Shown piece after piece: positions 52,528 through 61,009 of a DNA stretch of 64,000 bases. Where the stretch lies: contig CACYDP010000048.1 of NCBI GenBank assembly GCA_902773135.1, forward strand, positions 1-64,000. The letters are read 5' to 3'. Origin of the DNA: an uncultured Ruminococcus sp. GTDB lineage: Bacteria; Bacillota; Clostridia; Oscillospirales; Acutalibacteraceae. The notes below the pieces were generated by a model. It worked only from the letters and a program-made list of their open reading frames with translations. It ran no database searches and was not told where the DNA came from. The position numbers and the translations under genes are program-made. Each line of letters begins with the position of its first letter. The first letter of the stretch is position 1.

Positions 52528-53088
52528 TCACTCCAGCGTCAGCTTGTACGGTGTCAGTCTGCTGACAGTTGTTCCGTCACCGAGCTGTCCGTTTTTATTA
52601 CTTCCCCAAGCATATACATCACCGTCGTTTGTCAAAGCTAAAACGTGATAATTGCTTACTATAACCTTCTTAACATTTGCAAGAACTCTGATGGGTTTGG
52701 ATACGTCACGATGGCCTCCGTTTCCTATCTGGGCATAGTGATTATATCCGCACATATACAAATTGCCTTTTTCAGTGATCGCTGCTGTGATATTGTCGTA
52801 TGCATCAAGATAAGCAATTTTACTGTGATCAGGCTCTGTGCTTTCTTCTTTGATACTGTTGTCGGAAGAATCCTCACGGATCTTGGTTTCTTCTGCCGTT
52901 TCGCTTGGCTGCAGTATTTCATCAGAAGAAACGGAGGAAGCGTCCGGAGATGCCGTATGATTTTGTACGGCAATCAAAATACCTGTTCCTGCCGAAACAG
53001 CTAAAATAACAGCTGCCACAGCAGAGAAAGTCAAAACTGATTTTTTCTTTTTGTTGACTGATGGTTTCTGTTCCAAAAAGTTTTTCAT
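52528..53088 (-). CDS. membrane-anchored protein with two RCC1-type repeats
   Basis: A 186-residue protein. It has a short basic cytoplasmic N-terminus, one membrane helix (~20-42), a Ser/Glu-rich linker (~45-88), then a short extracytoplasmic domain with about two RCC1 repeats (AITEKGNLYMCGYNHYAQIGNGG and ALTNDGDVYAWGSNKNGQLGDGT). A complete RCC1 propeller needs about seven repeats, so this is either a fragment or an oligomerising unit. RBS GAGGAG. Function unknown. Confidence 0.75.
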   Translation of the reverse strand: MKNFLEQKPSVNKKKKSVLTFSAVAAVILAVSAGTGILIAVQNHTASPDASSVSSDEILQPSETAEETKIREDSSDNSIKEESTEPDHSKIAYLDAYDNITAAITEKGNLYMCGYNHYAQIGNGGHRDVSKPIRVLANVKKVIVSNYHVLALTNDGDVYAWGSNKNGQLGDGTTVSRLTPYKLTLE

Positions 53089-53185
53089 ACAACTCTCCTC
53101 TTTTCAGTAAATATTTACTATATTGTACATCACACAAAAAGAAAAATTAATCTTAAAAAACATTTTTTTCCAAATATCTGCTGTT

Positions 53186-53866
53186 TTATTTCTTTTTTCT
53201 TTTCTGTAAGTGTATCAGCCATTTGGAAAGATAATGTCCGATCAGCACAAAAGCCGCCATCAAAGCCGCATAATCCAATATCAGCAATATCAGCGGTTCA
53301 TTGCGGTCAAAAAAGACGAACACTGTTTTCAAAAATAAATAATCGGCAATGTCTCTTTTCCAAAATGCATAGATGCCATATCCTGCGGCAGTAAAGCCTA
53401 TTATCCTTAAAATAGTACCGCAGGCTTTTTTCCGACAGAATAATTTCTTTATTTTGTTCAGCATTACATTCCAATGAAAACCCAGATGCAGCGACATTAT
53501 GATCAATCCCCAGTAAGCACAGAGCATATGTGTTTTTCTTGCAAAATCCGCACCGATCAAGGAAGGCAAAAACCGATACAGATGACGGGAAAGGGCGATA
53601 CCGCTGACGGCTGAACCCAACACACACAGCATCATCAATACAATCATCAATGTCTGTACAGACCGTCTGAGCGTATATTTGCCGTGAAACATCTCAGCCG
53701 TCCATTTTCTGTTCAGAAGATGATGCACAATCAAAAGCACGATCACCAGCGTTCCGATGATCTCGTGCAGGAGCGAACCGACAAGTTCATAGGGCATCAA
53801 AAAAAGTATGGCAAGTGTCATACAAATATCAACCATGATTTTTAATATCGTTTTTTTATTTTTCAT
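53186..53866 (-). CDS. DUF4405-type membrane protein
   Basis: A 226-residue integral membrane protein with five to six hydrophobic helices. His residues in helices (LLHEIIG, VHHLLNRKWT, LHLGFHWN) resemble the di-haem cytochrome-b-like DUF4405 family (LHxxxG and HxxxHW patterns). An electron-transfer or haem role is plausible. ATG 53866 follows GGGGAA; it is preceded by a 21-codon mini-ORF on the same strand. Confidence 0.72.
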   Translation of the reverse strand: MKNKKTILKIMVDICMTLAILFLMPYELVGSLLHEIIGTLVIVLLIVHHLLNRKWTAEMFHGKYTLRRSVQTLMIVLMMLCVLGSAVSGIALSRHLYRFLPSLIGADFARKTHMLCAYWGLIIMSLHLGFHWNVMLNKIKKLFCRKKACGTILRIIGFTAAGYGIYAFWKRDIADYLFLKTVFVFFDRNEPLILLILDYAALMAAFVLIGHYLSKWLIHLQKRKKK

Positions 53867-53917
53867 AATGTATTCCCCATTTGGTTCTGATAAGATCAAT
53901 CGTTCTCTCCTGTACGG

Positions 53918-53983
53918 CTAAAATAGCAGGAGAACCGTTGTGCTTTTTATTTGATGGTTTTGTTCCATCTTTTTGCTCATCAT
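53918..53983 (-). CDS. 21-residue mini-ORF upstream of the DUF4405 gene
   Basis: A very strong AAGGAGG lies 5 bases before ATG 53983. The product starts MMSKKMEQNH and ends TTVLLLF. The final codons form the first arm of a hairpin GGTTCTCCTG/CAGGAGAGAAC that closes before the next gene. It could be a leader peptide or a decayed gene. No homologue is recognised. Confidence 0.4.
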   Translation of the reverse strand: MMSKKMEQNHQIKSTTVLLLF

Positions 53984-54335
53984 AAAAACCTCCTTGTCAA
54001 TGTCAATACACTTATCATATCTTATTTTCCATTCTAAACCATTTGAGCAAAAATTACAATAGAAATTCAACACCAAATATAATATTATGAAAAATTATGT
54101 CGATATTATTGATTTCTGTCCCGATTTGTTATAAAATAAATATGTAAAAAACACCTGTATGATAAGTTACACTCCAAGAGTATCATCTGTGAGATACAGT
54201 TCCGATATATCTGCCGGGGCATACAGCAAAATCATAAATCAGTTATCGTTTTGCACTTATTTTATTGAAATCAACTCACCTTAGCGAATTATTCAGTTAT
54301 TTTCAGATACATCTAAACAGGATATGGAGGAATCT
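53984..54335 (+). other. divergent intergenic region before the TetR gene
   Basis: A promoter TTGATT (54109-54114)-17-TAAAAT (54132-54137) predicts a ~190-nt TetR leader containing GTATC...GATAC. No clear TetR operator palindrome stands out by eye. The left part holds the RBS/promoter area of the mini-ORF (TTGACATTGACA). Confidence 0.4.
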
Positions 54336-54884
54336 ATGAAACGCAAAACAACCAAAAAACTTCTTACTGAATCATTCAGGGAGCTCGCTGAGAAAAAGAA
54401 TATTAATAAGATTACAGTGAATGATATTACCAGAAACTGCGGCTACTCCCCGGCAACATTCTACCGCCATTTTAAGGATAAATATGACCTGATCGTATGG
54501 AATTATACACAGGGTGTGGCTGAGATTATGGCACAAATCGACAACAGCAGTTATCCTTGGAAACAAACCCTGATTGACGGTGCTAACTCATTTCAGGAAA
54601 ATAAGGAATATCTTGCAAATCTGCTGATACATACAAACGGACATGATTCATTCGTCCGCAATATGACGGAAATCAATTATACCGCACTGAAAGAGTATAT
54701 TTTGAACTCGGCTAAAATCGGCGTGCTTGATGAAAAAACGGATATGTATATTCATCTGTACTGTCAGGGAACAGTAGCACTGAGTTGTGATTGGATCCTC
54801 GGCAAATACAAGGCTGCACCCTCTGAAATCGCTGAGGTATTTGAAAACTCCTTACCTGAGCCACTCAAACAATATCTTTTATAA
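54336..54884 (+). CDS. TetR/AcrR family regulator
   Basis: A 182-residue regulator. The N-terminal helix-turn-helix (~8-55) reads LLTESFRELAEKKNINKITVNDITRNCGYSPATFYRHFKDKYDLI, a textbook TetR pattern. The C-terminal ligand domain matches the TetR_C type seen in DhaS-like proteins. ATG 54336 follows GGAGG by 4-5 bases; an ATG four codons earlier contains the RBS itself. First gene of the 54-61 kb redox island and probably its regulator. Confidence 0.88.
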   Translation: MKRKTTKKLLTESFRELAEKKNINKITVNDITRNCGYSPATFYRHFKDKYDLIVWNYTQGVAEIMAQIDNSSYPWKQTLIDGANSFQENKEYLANLLIHTNGHDSFVRNMTEINYTALKEYILNSAKIGVLDEKTDMYIHLYCQGTVALSCDWILGKYKAAPSEIAEVFENSLPEPLKQYLL

Positions 54885-55032
54885 AATGATAGAATTTGGC
54901 AAAAATCTCTCATAATGATAGATTAAGCGGTAATTCTTAATTGAAAAAAATTCTTTTATGATACAATATTTTTAAGGTTGCACACAATATAAAAGTGCAC
55001 AATATTATATTAATTTAATGGAGGCTTTCATT

Positions 55033-55482
55033 ATGACAAAAATTGAACTTTTAAAGGCATTTGCAAAGGGTTGGTTCGGTAACTCTCAGCAGCATTCTAT
55101 CCACGCTCAGCTTCTGAAGGCTCGTGGAATGAATAAACTTGGCGACAAGATCATGGCTGAATCTGATGAGGAATGGGAAGAGGCTAAAAAGGTCAATGCA
55201 AGGCTTATTGAGCTTGGTGAAACACCTGTTGTCGAGATCGAGTCTTATCCCGTCATCACTGACATTAAGGAAATGCTTGAGTACGACTGCAAGGAAGCAG
55301 CTGAAGCTCTGCCGATGATGTCAAAATCGCTGGCTATGTTTGATGATGACTATGTTACAAGACATATGATTGAACAGTTTATCCTTGATGAGCAGGAACA
55401 CTACAACTGGGTAAAGGGTCATCTCTGTCTGATTGAGCAGATCGGCATGGAAAACTACATGATCGAGATGCTGGGTGAATAA
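55033..55482 (+). CDS. ferritin-like four-helix protein
   Basis: A 149-residue soluble helical protein with ferritin-like ligands: an early QQHSIHAQLL helix, the middle SDEEWEEAKK helix, DCKEAAEALPMMSKS, and the last helix EQFILDEQEHYNWV with a paired Glu...ExxH. This is the pattern of non-haem di-iron proteins related to bacterioferritin and rubrerythrin; no rubredoxin domain is attached. Likely iron storage or peroxide handling. ATG 55033 follows ATGGAGG. Lys codons are mostly AAG, unlike the native genes nearby. Confidence 0.72.
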   Translation: MTKIELLKAFAKGWFGNSQQHSIHAQLLKARGMNKLGDKIMAESDEEWEEAKKVNARLIELGETPVVEIESYPVITDIKEMLEYDCKEAAEALPMMSKSLAMFDDDYVTRHMIEQFILDEQEHYNWVKGHLCLIEQIGMENYMIEMLGE

Positions 55483-55484
55483 TC

Positions 55485-55667
55485 ATGAGTGAAAAAGAAC
55501 AGATTCTTGAAGCAATGAAAAAAGCCGGTGAGCCGCTGAATGCCGGCAAAATCGCTGAACTCACAGGTCTTGACCGCAAGGTTGTTGACAAAACAATGAC
55601 CGCCATGAAAAAGGACGGATCCATTGCATCCCCTGTCAGATGCAAGTGGCAACCCGCTGACAAATAA
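55485..55667 (+). CDS. mini winged-helix DNA-binding protein
   Basis: A 60-residue protein beginning MSEKEQILEAMKKAG, with a compact helix-turn-helix: GKIAELTGLDRKVVDKTMTAMKKDGSI. It is close in pattern to the small MarR-like wHTH proteins found beside rubrerythrin and ferritin genes in anaerobes. It starts two bases after the ferritin-like gene and uses the GGGTGA in its end as RBS, so the two are coupled. Confidence 0.75.
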   Translation: MSEKEQILEAMKKAGEPLNAGKIAELTGLDRKVVDKTMTAMKKDGSIASPVRCKWQPADK

Positions 55668-55671
55668 TAAA

Positions 55672-55714
55672 CTGACCGGCATACCTCTTTACAACGAGAT
55701 ATGTCGGTTGTTTT
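55672..55714 (+). terminator. terminator before thrS
   Basis: ACCGGCATACCTC (55675-55687) pairs with GAGATATGTCGGT (55696-55708) with one mismatch and one G-U, followed by TGTTTT. Confidence 0.65.
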
Positions 55715-55742
55715 GCAAAATAAAGGGAAGGAATATCATCAT

Positions 55743-57527
55743 ATGAAAATACTGTTTAATGATGGACATACCGGAGAATGTCCGGCTGAAAAAGAAGTTG
55801 AGGTGCTGCGTCATTCAGCAGCACATATCATGGCTCAGGCTGTAAAAAGATTATATCCGCAGGCACATTTCGGCTATGGTCCCGCTACGGAAAAAGGCTT
55901 TCATTATGACATCGACTTCGGAGAAGCTGTTATAACAGATGAAGCTTTGGCAGATATTGAAAAGGAAATGCGGAAGATCATAAAAGAAAATCTGCCGTTT
56001 CGCGTGTTTGAGCTGCCAAGAGAAGAAGCTGTTAGTCTGATGCAGGAACGCGGTGAGCTTTATAAGGCTGAACATATAGGCGATCTGCCCGATGATGCAA
56101 GAATCACATTCTATCAGCAGGGTGACTATATTGATATGTGCGTTGGTCCGCATCTCACATATACAAAGGCACTAAAGGCATTCAAGCTTACTGCTGTTTC
56201 GGGTGCATACTGGAAAAACGATCAGAAAAATAAAATGCTTACAAGACTTAACGGTGTTGCCTTCCGTACACAGGAAGAACTTGATGCCTACGAAACGCAG
56301 GTTCGTGAGGCAAAAGCTAGAGATCACCGCAAAATCGGCAGAGAAATGAAACTGTTTATGACAGGTGACCTGATCGGAAAGGGACTGCCAATGTTCCTGC
56401 CGAAGGGCTATACCGTATGGCAGGAGCTTGAAAACTACATCAAGGAAAAGGAGCGTATGCTTGGCTATCAGCACGTTCTTACGCCATGCGTCGGCACGGT
56501 GGGGCTTTATCAGACCAGCGGACACTGGGAGCATTATCGTGAAAATATGTTCCCTGTAATGGAAGTGGAACAAGAGCAGTTTGTTCTTCGTCCAATGAAC
56601 TGTCCGCACCATATGATGATTTATTCCAATCAGCCTCATTCCTATCGTGATCTTCCTATCCGTATCGGCGAGATCGCACATGATTTCCGTTTTGAGCCCA
56701 GCGGCACTCTGAAGGGCATCGAAAGAGGTCGTCATTTCTGCCAGAATGATGCACATCTGTTTGTAACTCCCGAGCAGATAAAGGACGAAGTAAGCAGCGT
56801 TGTCGATCTGATATTTGATGTATATAAGGACTTTGGAATCGAAAACTATCGCTGTGTACTGTCACTGCGTGACCCGGAGGATAAAGTAAAATATCATCAG
56901 GACGACGCTATGTGGGAGCGTGCAGAAAACGCTTTGCGTGAAGTGCTGACGGAACTCAATATATCATTTACAGAGGAAATCGGTGAGGCTGCTTTTTACG
57001 GACCGAAGCTGGATGTCAATGTTCTGCCTGCTGTGGGAGCAGAATATACACTGTCTACCTGTCAGCTTGATTTCTGTCTGCCTGCAAAATTCAATCTGAC
57101 ATATATTGACAGGGACGGAACAGAAAAAACACCGGTAGTGCTTCATAGAGCAATACTTGGCAGTCTTGACCGTTTTATGGCATATCTGATCGAGGAAACA
57201 AAGGGTGTGTTCCCTGTATGGCTTGCACCGGTACAGGTCAAGGTTCTGCCTGTTTCTGAAAAGAGCAACGAGTATGCCGAAAAGGTGTGGAAGGAACTGA
57301 AAAATTGCGGAATACGTGCAGAACTGGATGACCGTAATGAAAAGATCGGCTACAAGATACGCAGTGCACGACAGGATGATAAAGTTCCTTACATGATAAT
57401 TGTCGGTGAAAAGGAAGTATCGGAAGGTACTATATCAGTCAGGGTTCGTGCAACTGACCGTACACATAATGATACGCTGCCTGAGTTTATAAAGACACTC
57501 AAAGAACAGATCAAAAACCGTAATTAA
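55743..57527 (+). CDS. thrS: threonyl-tRNA synthetase lacking the TGS domain
   Basis: A 594-residue class II synthetase that charges tRNA-Thr. The usual N-terminal TGS domain (~60 residues) is absent: only ~20 residues precede the editing domain, which keeps its HSAAH and MCVGPHL metal/Cys motifs. The catalytic core has RPMNCPHHM (zinc Cys), RIGEIAHDFRFEPSG, RHFCQNDAHLF and VLHRAILGSLDRF; the anticodon-binding domain closes the protein. ATG 55743 is chosen for GGAAGG upstream. No T-box leader is visible, unlike most clostridial thrS genes. Codon use (AAG-rich Lys) matches the island, so it may be a second, acquired copy. Confidence 0.9.
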   Translation: MKILFNDGHTGECPAEKEVEVLRHSAAHIMAQAVKRLYPQAHFGYGPATEKGFHYDIDFGEAVITDEALADIEKEMRKIIKENLPFRVFELPREEAVSLMQERGELYKAEHIGDLPDDARITFYQQGDYIDMCVGPHLTYTKALKAFKLTAVSGAYWKNDQKNKMLTRLNGVAFRTQEELDAYETQVREAKARDHRKIGREMKLFMTGDLIGKGLPMFLPKGYTVWQELENYIKEKERMLGYQHVLTPCVGTVGLYQTSGHWEHYRENMFPVMEVEQEQFVLRPMNCPHHMMIYSNQPHSYRDLPIRIGEIAHDFRFEPSGTLKGIERGRHFCQNDAHLFVTPEQIKDEVSSVVDLIFDVYKDFGIENYRCVLSLRDPEDKVKYHQDDAMWERAENALREVLTELNISFTEEIGEAAFYGPKLDVNVLPAVGAEYTLSTCQLDFCLPAKFNLTYIDRDGTEKTPVVLHRAILGSLDRFMAYLIEETKGVFPVWLAPVQVKVLPVSEKSNEYAEKVWKELKNCGIRAELDDRNEKIGYKIRSARQDDKVPYMIIVGEKEVSEGTISVRVRATDRTHNDTLPEFIKTLKEQIKNRN

Positions 57528-57560
57528 CAGATAATTATATCAGAAAGGATGGATTGAATT

Positions 57561-57725
57561 ATGAATAAATCATTTTTTTCCTTTATCGGAGGAATATGCA
57601 CAGGTATATTTCTGATGATACTTTATCTTCACCGCAGAGTTATCAAAGCAGCTTTGTGCGGTGAGAAACTTCCAAAGGCACCGAAAATCTGCCCTGCTTT
57701 TAAATCGGAAGATGATGACGAATGA
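57561..57725 (+). CDS. 54-residue single-span membrane protein
   Basis: It starts at ATG 57561 with AGAAAGGATGG upstream and begins MNKSFFSFIGGICTGIFLMI, a single hydrophobic segment (~5-22). A basic LHRRVIKAALCGEKLPK stretch follows, then an acidic end (SEDDDE). Its stop overlaps the start of the MarR-like gene (ATGA), which shows it is part of that operon. Family unknown; such small proteins often anchor or regulate a partner. Confidence 0.65.
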   Translation: MNKSFFSFIGGICTGIFLMILYLHRRVIKAALCGEKLPKAPKICPAFKSEDDDE

Positions 57726-58204
57726 TGCATACAAAAACAAATACACAGTTCATGACAAATGAAAACATAGCAGATAAATACAGTTCTATCCGTCTGAAAA
57801 ATCAACTTTGTTTTCCACTTTACGCCTGTGCCAAAGAGGTTGTGCGGCTCTACCGCAAGCCTCTTGGAAAATTAGGCTTGACCTATACACAGTATATCGT
57901 GATGATGGTTTTCTGGGAACACGGCGGAATGACTGAAAAGGAGCTGGGCGAAATCATTCATCTTGATTCGGGTACGCTTGCACCCTTACTCAAGCGTTTA
58001 GAAAAACAAGGATATATTATCCGTACTCGCCCTGAAGGGAACGAACGTAAATTGTTTATCTCGCTTACTGAACAAGGAACAGCCTTAAAGGACAAGGCTG
58101 TCAATGTTCCTTCATCAATGAATGGCTGTATTCCCCTGTCAGATGAAGAATTGTCCGTGTTGAAAAAATTGTTGGACAAAGCACTTGCCAATATGTTCAA
58201 ATAA
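57722..58204 (+). CDS. MarR-family regulator, OhrR-like
   Basis: A 160-residue winged-helix regulator. [42 protein letters not shown] matches the OhrR subgroup, in which the N-terminal Cys of the LCFPLYA segment senses organic peroxides and releases DNA (known). [23 protein letters not shown] is the recognition helix/wing. A further Cys ([10 protein letters not shown]) could form the two-Cys version. It overlaps the preceding small gene and is followed after 16 bases by the MBL-rubredoxin gene, its likely target. Confidence 0.85.
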   Translation: MMHTKTNTQFMTNENIADKYSSIRLKNQLCFPLYACAKEVVRLYRKPLGKLGLTYTQYIVMMVFWEHGGMTEKELGEIIHLDSGTLAPLLKRLEKQGYIIRTRPEGNERKLFISLTEQGTALKDKAVNVPSSMNGCIPLSDEELSVLKKLLDKALANMFK

Positions 58205-58220
58205 AAAAGGAGACTACAAT

Positions 58221-59162
58221 ATGAATATTAAAGCAGTAAAATTCAGAAAAGACGGCTTTTACTCACAGCCCTTTGCTTTTGGCGGAGAGGAAGGACCCGA
58301 TAAATTCGACCCGAATATCCGTTATCGTGGCAGTCTGCAAAACTATCTGATTGACACGGGCAGCGAAGTGATACTTGTGGATACAGGTATTCCTGCCGGC
58401 ACACCGGAGGAAAAACCTGATGAAACCAGTGCGGTATTTACAGGCAAGGACATTTGCAGCTATATGGAAGCACTTGCAAACCTCGGCTACAAGCCTGAGC
58501 AGGTAACGAAAATTCTTCTTACCCACAAACACAGCGACCATTCAGGCGAACTGAAATCTTTTCCGAACGCTGAGATTTTTGTCAATGAGGAAGAACTCAA
58601 TGCAGCTGAATTACAGGGAATTCCGAATCTTGTGCCTGTGCAGTTTACAGACGGTGCATATTATAACTTCCCGGAAAGTCAAAAGATTATCGACGGCGTT
58701 ACTTTTATCAAAGCCAAAGGTCACACCAATGGCAACAGCATTGTTGTGGTAGAAAAAGATAATCTATTCTATATGATTCACGGCGACATCACCTATGTTG
58801 ACGAGGCACTGTATCAAAACAAGCTTTCTGTTGTGTTTGATGATTTAGCTGCCGCCCGTGAAACTATGGACAGAGTGCGTGAATTTGTGTGCAACCACCC
58901 GACAGTATACTGCGGTACACATACACCGCAGGGATATGAAAATCTTGAAGCGAACCGTGTAATAGATCTCGATAATCCGGTTGAAACTGTTCTTGCAGAG
59001 GTTGACTTCACCGAGAAGGAAGCAACGGGAATCTACATTTGCTCCATCTGCGGATATGTCTATGATCCCGAAGAACACGACGATGCAGCTTTTGAGGATT
59101 TGCCGGACGATTGGCGTTGTCCCAGATGTAAACAGCCAAAGGAAAAATTTAATAAGGCATAA
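58221..59162 (+). CDS. metallo-beta-lactamase fold / rubredoxin fusion protein
   Basis: A 313-residue protein. The N-terminal MBL domain (~1-255) has THKHSDHSG (HxHxDH), KGHTNGNS and HGDITYVDE metal-binding segments and resembles the lactonase-like branch. The C-terminal rubredoxin (~268-313) has [12 protein letters not shown] and [11 protein letters not shown] with four iron-binding Cys. No flavodoxin domain is present, so it is not a standard FprA-type oxygen reductase. A hydrolase or redox enzyme with built-in electron supply is suggested. RBS AAGGAG, behind an OhrR-like regulator. Confidence 0.85.
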   Translation: MNIKAVKFRKDGFYSQPFAFGGEEGPDKFDPNIRYRGSLQNYLIDTGSEVILVDTGIPAGTPEEKPDETSAVFTGKDICSYMEALANLGYKPEQVTKILLTHKHSDHSGELKSFPNAEIFVNEEELNAAELQGIPNLVPVQFTDGAYYNFPESQKIIDGVTFIKAKGHTNGNSIVVVEKDNLFYMIHGDITYVDEALYQNKLSVVFDDLAAARETMDRVREFVCNHPTVYCGTHTPQGYENLEANRVIDLDNPVETVLAEVDFTEKEATGIYICSICGYVYDPEEHDDAAFEDLPDDWRCPRCKQPKEKFNKA

Positions 59163-59187
59163 AGCAGACAACATTCAATATTCTGCT

Positions 59188-59267
59188 AATTGTGGGTCCG
59201 GGGCAATCAGTCTTGATGGGGTTTTGGCGAAACCCCCACATATTCCATAATCGGCATCGATCAATAT
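59188..59267. repeat. dispersed intergenic repeat, copy B
   Basis: Related to the stretch at 26716-26812 by shared AATTGTGGGT, TCTTGATGGGGT and ATATTCCATAATCGGCATC blocks. It contains a hairpin TGGGGTTT/AAACCCC. Lies between the MBL-rubredoxin and alcohol dehydrogenase genes. Confidence 0.45.
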
Positions 59268-59301
59268 CGTCTGCTCAATATAAAAACAGGAGGTTATATT
59301 T

Positions 59302-60465
59302 ATGCAAAACTTTGATTACCAAACTCCGACAAGGCTCATTTTCGGCGAAGGCGTTATCTCTAAACTTCCCGAAGTAATGAAGCAGTTCGGCAAAAAAATA
59401 CTGCTGACCTATGGCGGCGGAAGTATCAAGAAATTGGGGCTTTACGACAAGGTAAAAGAGCTGCTTGACGGCTTTGAAATTTTTGAGCTTTCCGGTATCC
59501 AACCAAATCCTAAGTACGATCCGAGTGTACTGGACGGTGTTAAAATCTGTAAGGAAAACAATATTGATGTTATCCTCGCTGTCGGCGGCGGAAGTGTTCT
59601 TGACTGCTCAAAGGCGATTGCTGCCGGTGCACTTTATGACGGCGATCCTTGGGATCTCATTTCCTACAAGGCTGTCGGTAAGGCTTCTCTTCCGATCGTG
59701 GATATTCTCACGCTCGCCGCAACAGGCAGCGAATATGATCCCGGTGCAGTCATTTCAAGAACAGAAACAAACGACAAGATCGGTTATATGGACAATAACA
59801 ATTATCCGAAAGTTTCCATTCTTGACCCTACCTACACATTTACTGTTTCAAAAAAACAGACCGCCGCAGGATGTGCTGATGCTATGAATCATATTATGGA
59901 ACAGTATTTCTGCCAAGATAGTACACTGCTTAACGATGGTTTCTGCGAAGCCGGACTCAAGAGCTTGATGGTCAACGCAAGAAAGTGTCTTGAAAACCCC
60001 GAAGACTATACTGCAAGAGCCGAGATGATGTTTGACTGTACACTTGGCTGCAACGGCATTTATTCTCTCGGCAACAGCTATTCCGGTTGGCCGTGTCACG
60101 GAATGGAGCACGCACTTTCTGCCTACTATGATATTACTCACGGAGAGGGGTTGGCAATCATCACTCCGAGATGGATGAAACACATTTTAAATGACAAAAC
60201 TGTTGACCGCTTTGTCAAGTATGGTGTAAATGTGTTTGGAATCAACGCCGATCAGGATCATTTTGATATTGCCAATCAGGCGATCGATGCAACATACAAA
60301 TTCTTTGAGTCGATCAATATTCCTATGCACCTGAGAGATGTGGGCATAGATGAAAGCCGCATCGGCGAAATGGCACACCATGTAGCTGAGAACGAAGGTC
60401 TGGAAAACGCATGGGTACCTCTGACTGAAAAAGATATAGCAGAGATATTGACGGACTCTTTATAA
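59302..60465 (+). CDS. iron-containing alcohol dehydrogenase (butanol dehydrogenase type)
   Basis: A 387-residue group III alcohol dehydrogenase. It begins NFDYQTPTRLIFGEG, the start of YqhD/BDH enzymes. GGGSVLDCSKAIAAGA binds the dinucleotide, and the metal ligands are in DAMNHIMEQYF and CHGMEHALSAYYDITHGEGLAI. It reduces aldehydes, probably with NADPH, as a detoxification or fermentation step; that fits a peroxide/aldehyde stress island. RBS AGGAGG. Confidence 0.92.
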   Translation: MQNFDYQTPTRLIFGEGVISKLPEVMKQFGKKILLTYGGGSIKKLGLYDKVKELLDGFEIFELSGIQPNPKYDPSVLDGVKICKENNIDVILAVGGGSVLDCSKAIAAGALYDGDPWDLISYKAVGKASLPIVDILTLAATGSEYDPGAVISRTETNDKIGYMDNNNYPKVSILDPTYTFTVSKKQTAAGCADAMNHIMEQYFCQDSTLLNDGFCEAGLKSLMVNARKCLENPEDYTARAEMMFDCTLGCNGIYSLGNSYSGWPCHGMEHALSAYYDITHGEGLAIITPRWMKHILNDKTVDRFVKYGVNVFGINADQDHFDIANQAIDATYKFFESINIPMHLRDVGIDESRIGEMAHHVAENEGLENAWVPLTEKDIAEILTDSL

Positions 60466-60494
60466 TAGTTGATCATAACAAGGAGACTTTTATC

Positions 60495-60806
60495 ATGTCA
60501 AATGCAGCAAAAGTAAACGAATTTTTAGACAAGGCGAAAGTGTTTTACTTTCTGACTACGGATGGGGAACAACCGAAAGGCAGACCGTTTAGCTTTCATA
60601 TGCTGGAAAACGATAAACTGTACTTCGGATGCGGCACATTCAAAAAAGTCTATGCACAGCTTACATCAAATCCGAATGTTGAAGTACTGGCTGTCAGCGG
60701 CGGAGATTTTATGCGGTATGACGGCAAAGTGCATTTTGTAAAGGATGATGCACTGCTGGATAAGGTACGTGCCGCTATGCCGCAGATCTATACCAATTTC
60801 ATCTAA
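60495..60806 (+). pseudogene. pyridoxamine 5'-phosphate oxidase-like protein, C-terminally truncated
   Basis: A 103-residue reading frame: FLDKAKVFYFLTTDGEQPKGRPFSF and LYFGCGTFKKVYAQLTSNPNVEV are typical of the FMN-binding split-barrel family. Relatives are ~130-145 residues, and here the frame stops after AAMPQIYTNFI. The final helix and strand are missing, and the sequence then changes into mobile-element-like debris. It could still be a functional short form. RBS AAGGAG. Last gene of the island. Confidence 0.6.
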
Positions 60807-60829
60807 TGAATCAAGTAGGAGGCTGACCA

Positions 60830-60960
60830 TTAATTGAGCAGCCAACCTCTACCCCACCGTGCGTACCGTTCGGTACACAACGATTTAATCTTTTCATTGC
60901 AGCACCTTGCATCAGTCAAGTATTCGTCATACCCGACTGATGCAAGGTATTCTATTTGGG
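60830..60960. mobile_element. probable mobile-element remnant at the island edge
   Basis: It contains a palindrome CGTACCG/CGGTACA (60862-60877 area) preceded by CCTCTACCCCACCGTG, and a 14-bp perfect inverted repeat ACCTTGCATCAGTC/GACTGATGCAAGGT (60903-60950). It recalls debris near IS or intron ends, but I cannot name a family. No ORF supports a transposase. Confidence 0.35.
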
Positions 60961-61009
60961 TCAGATCTTTTTGCTTTTCTCTGACATTCTCATCGCCCTG
61001 CTTTAAAAC

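Noticed and set aside
55668..55742. T-box leader expected before thrS
   Set aside because: The gap is too short for a T-box and lacks its conserved core; it holds only a terminator hairpin.
60840..60900. Group II intron domain V
   Set aside because: The CCGTGCG...CGGTACAC stretch recalls intron ends, but the conserved domain V fold and any reverse-transcriptase reading frame are missing.
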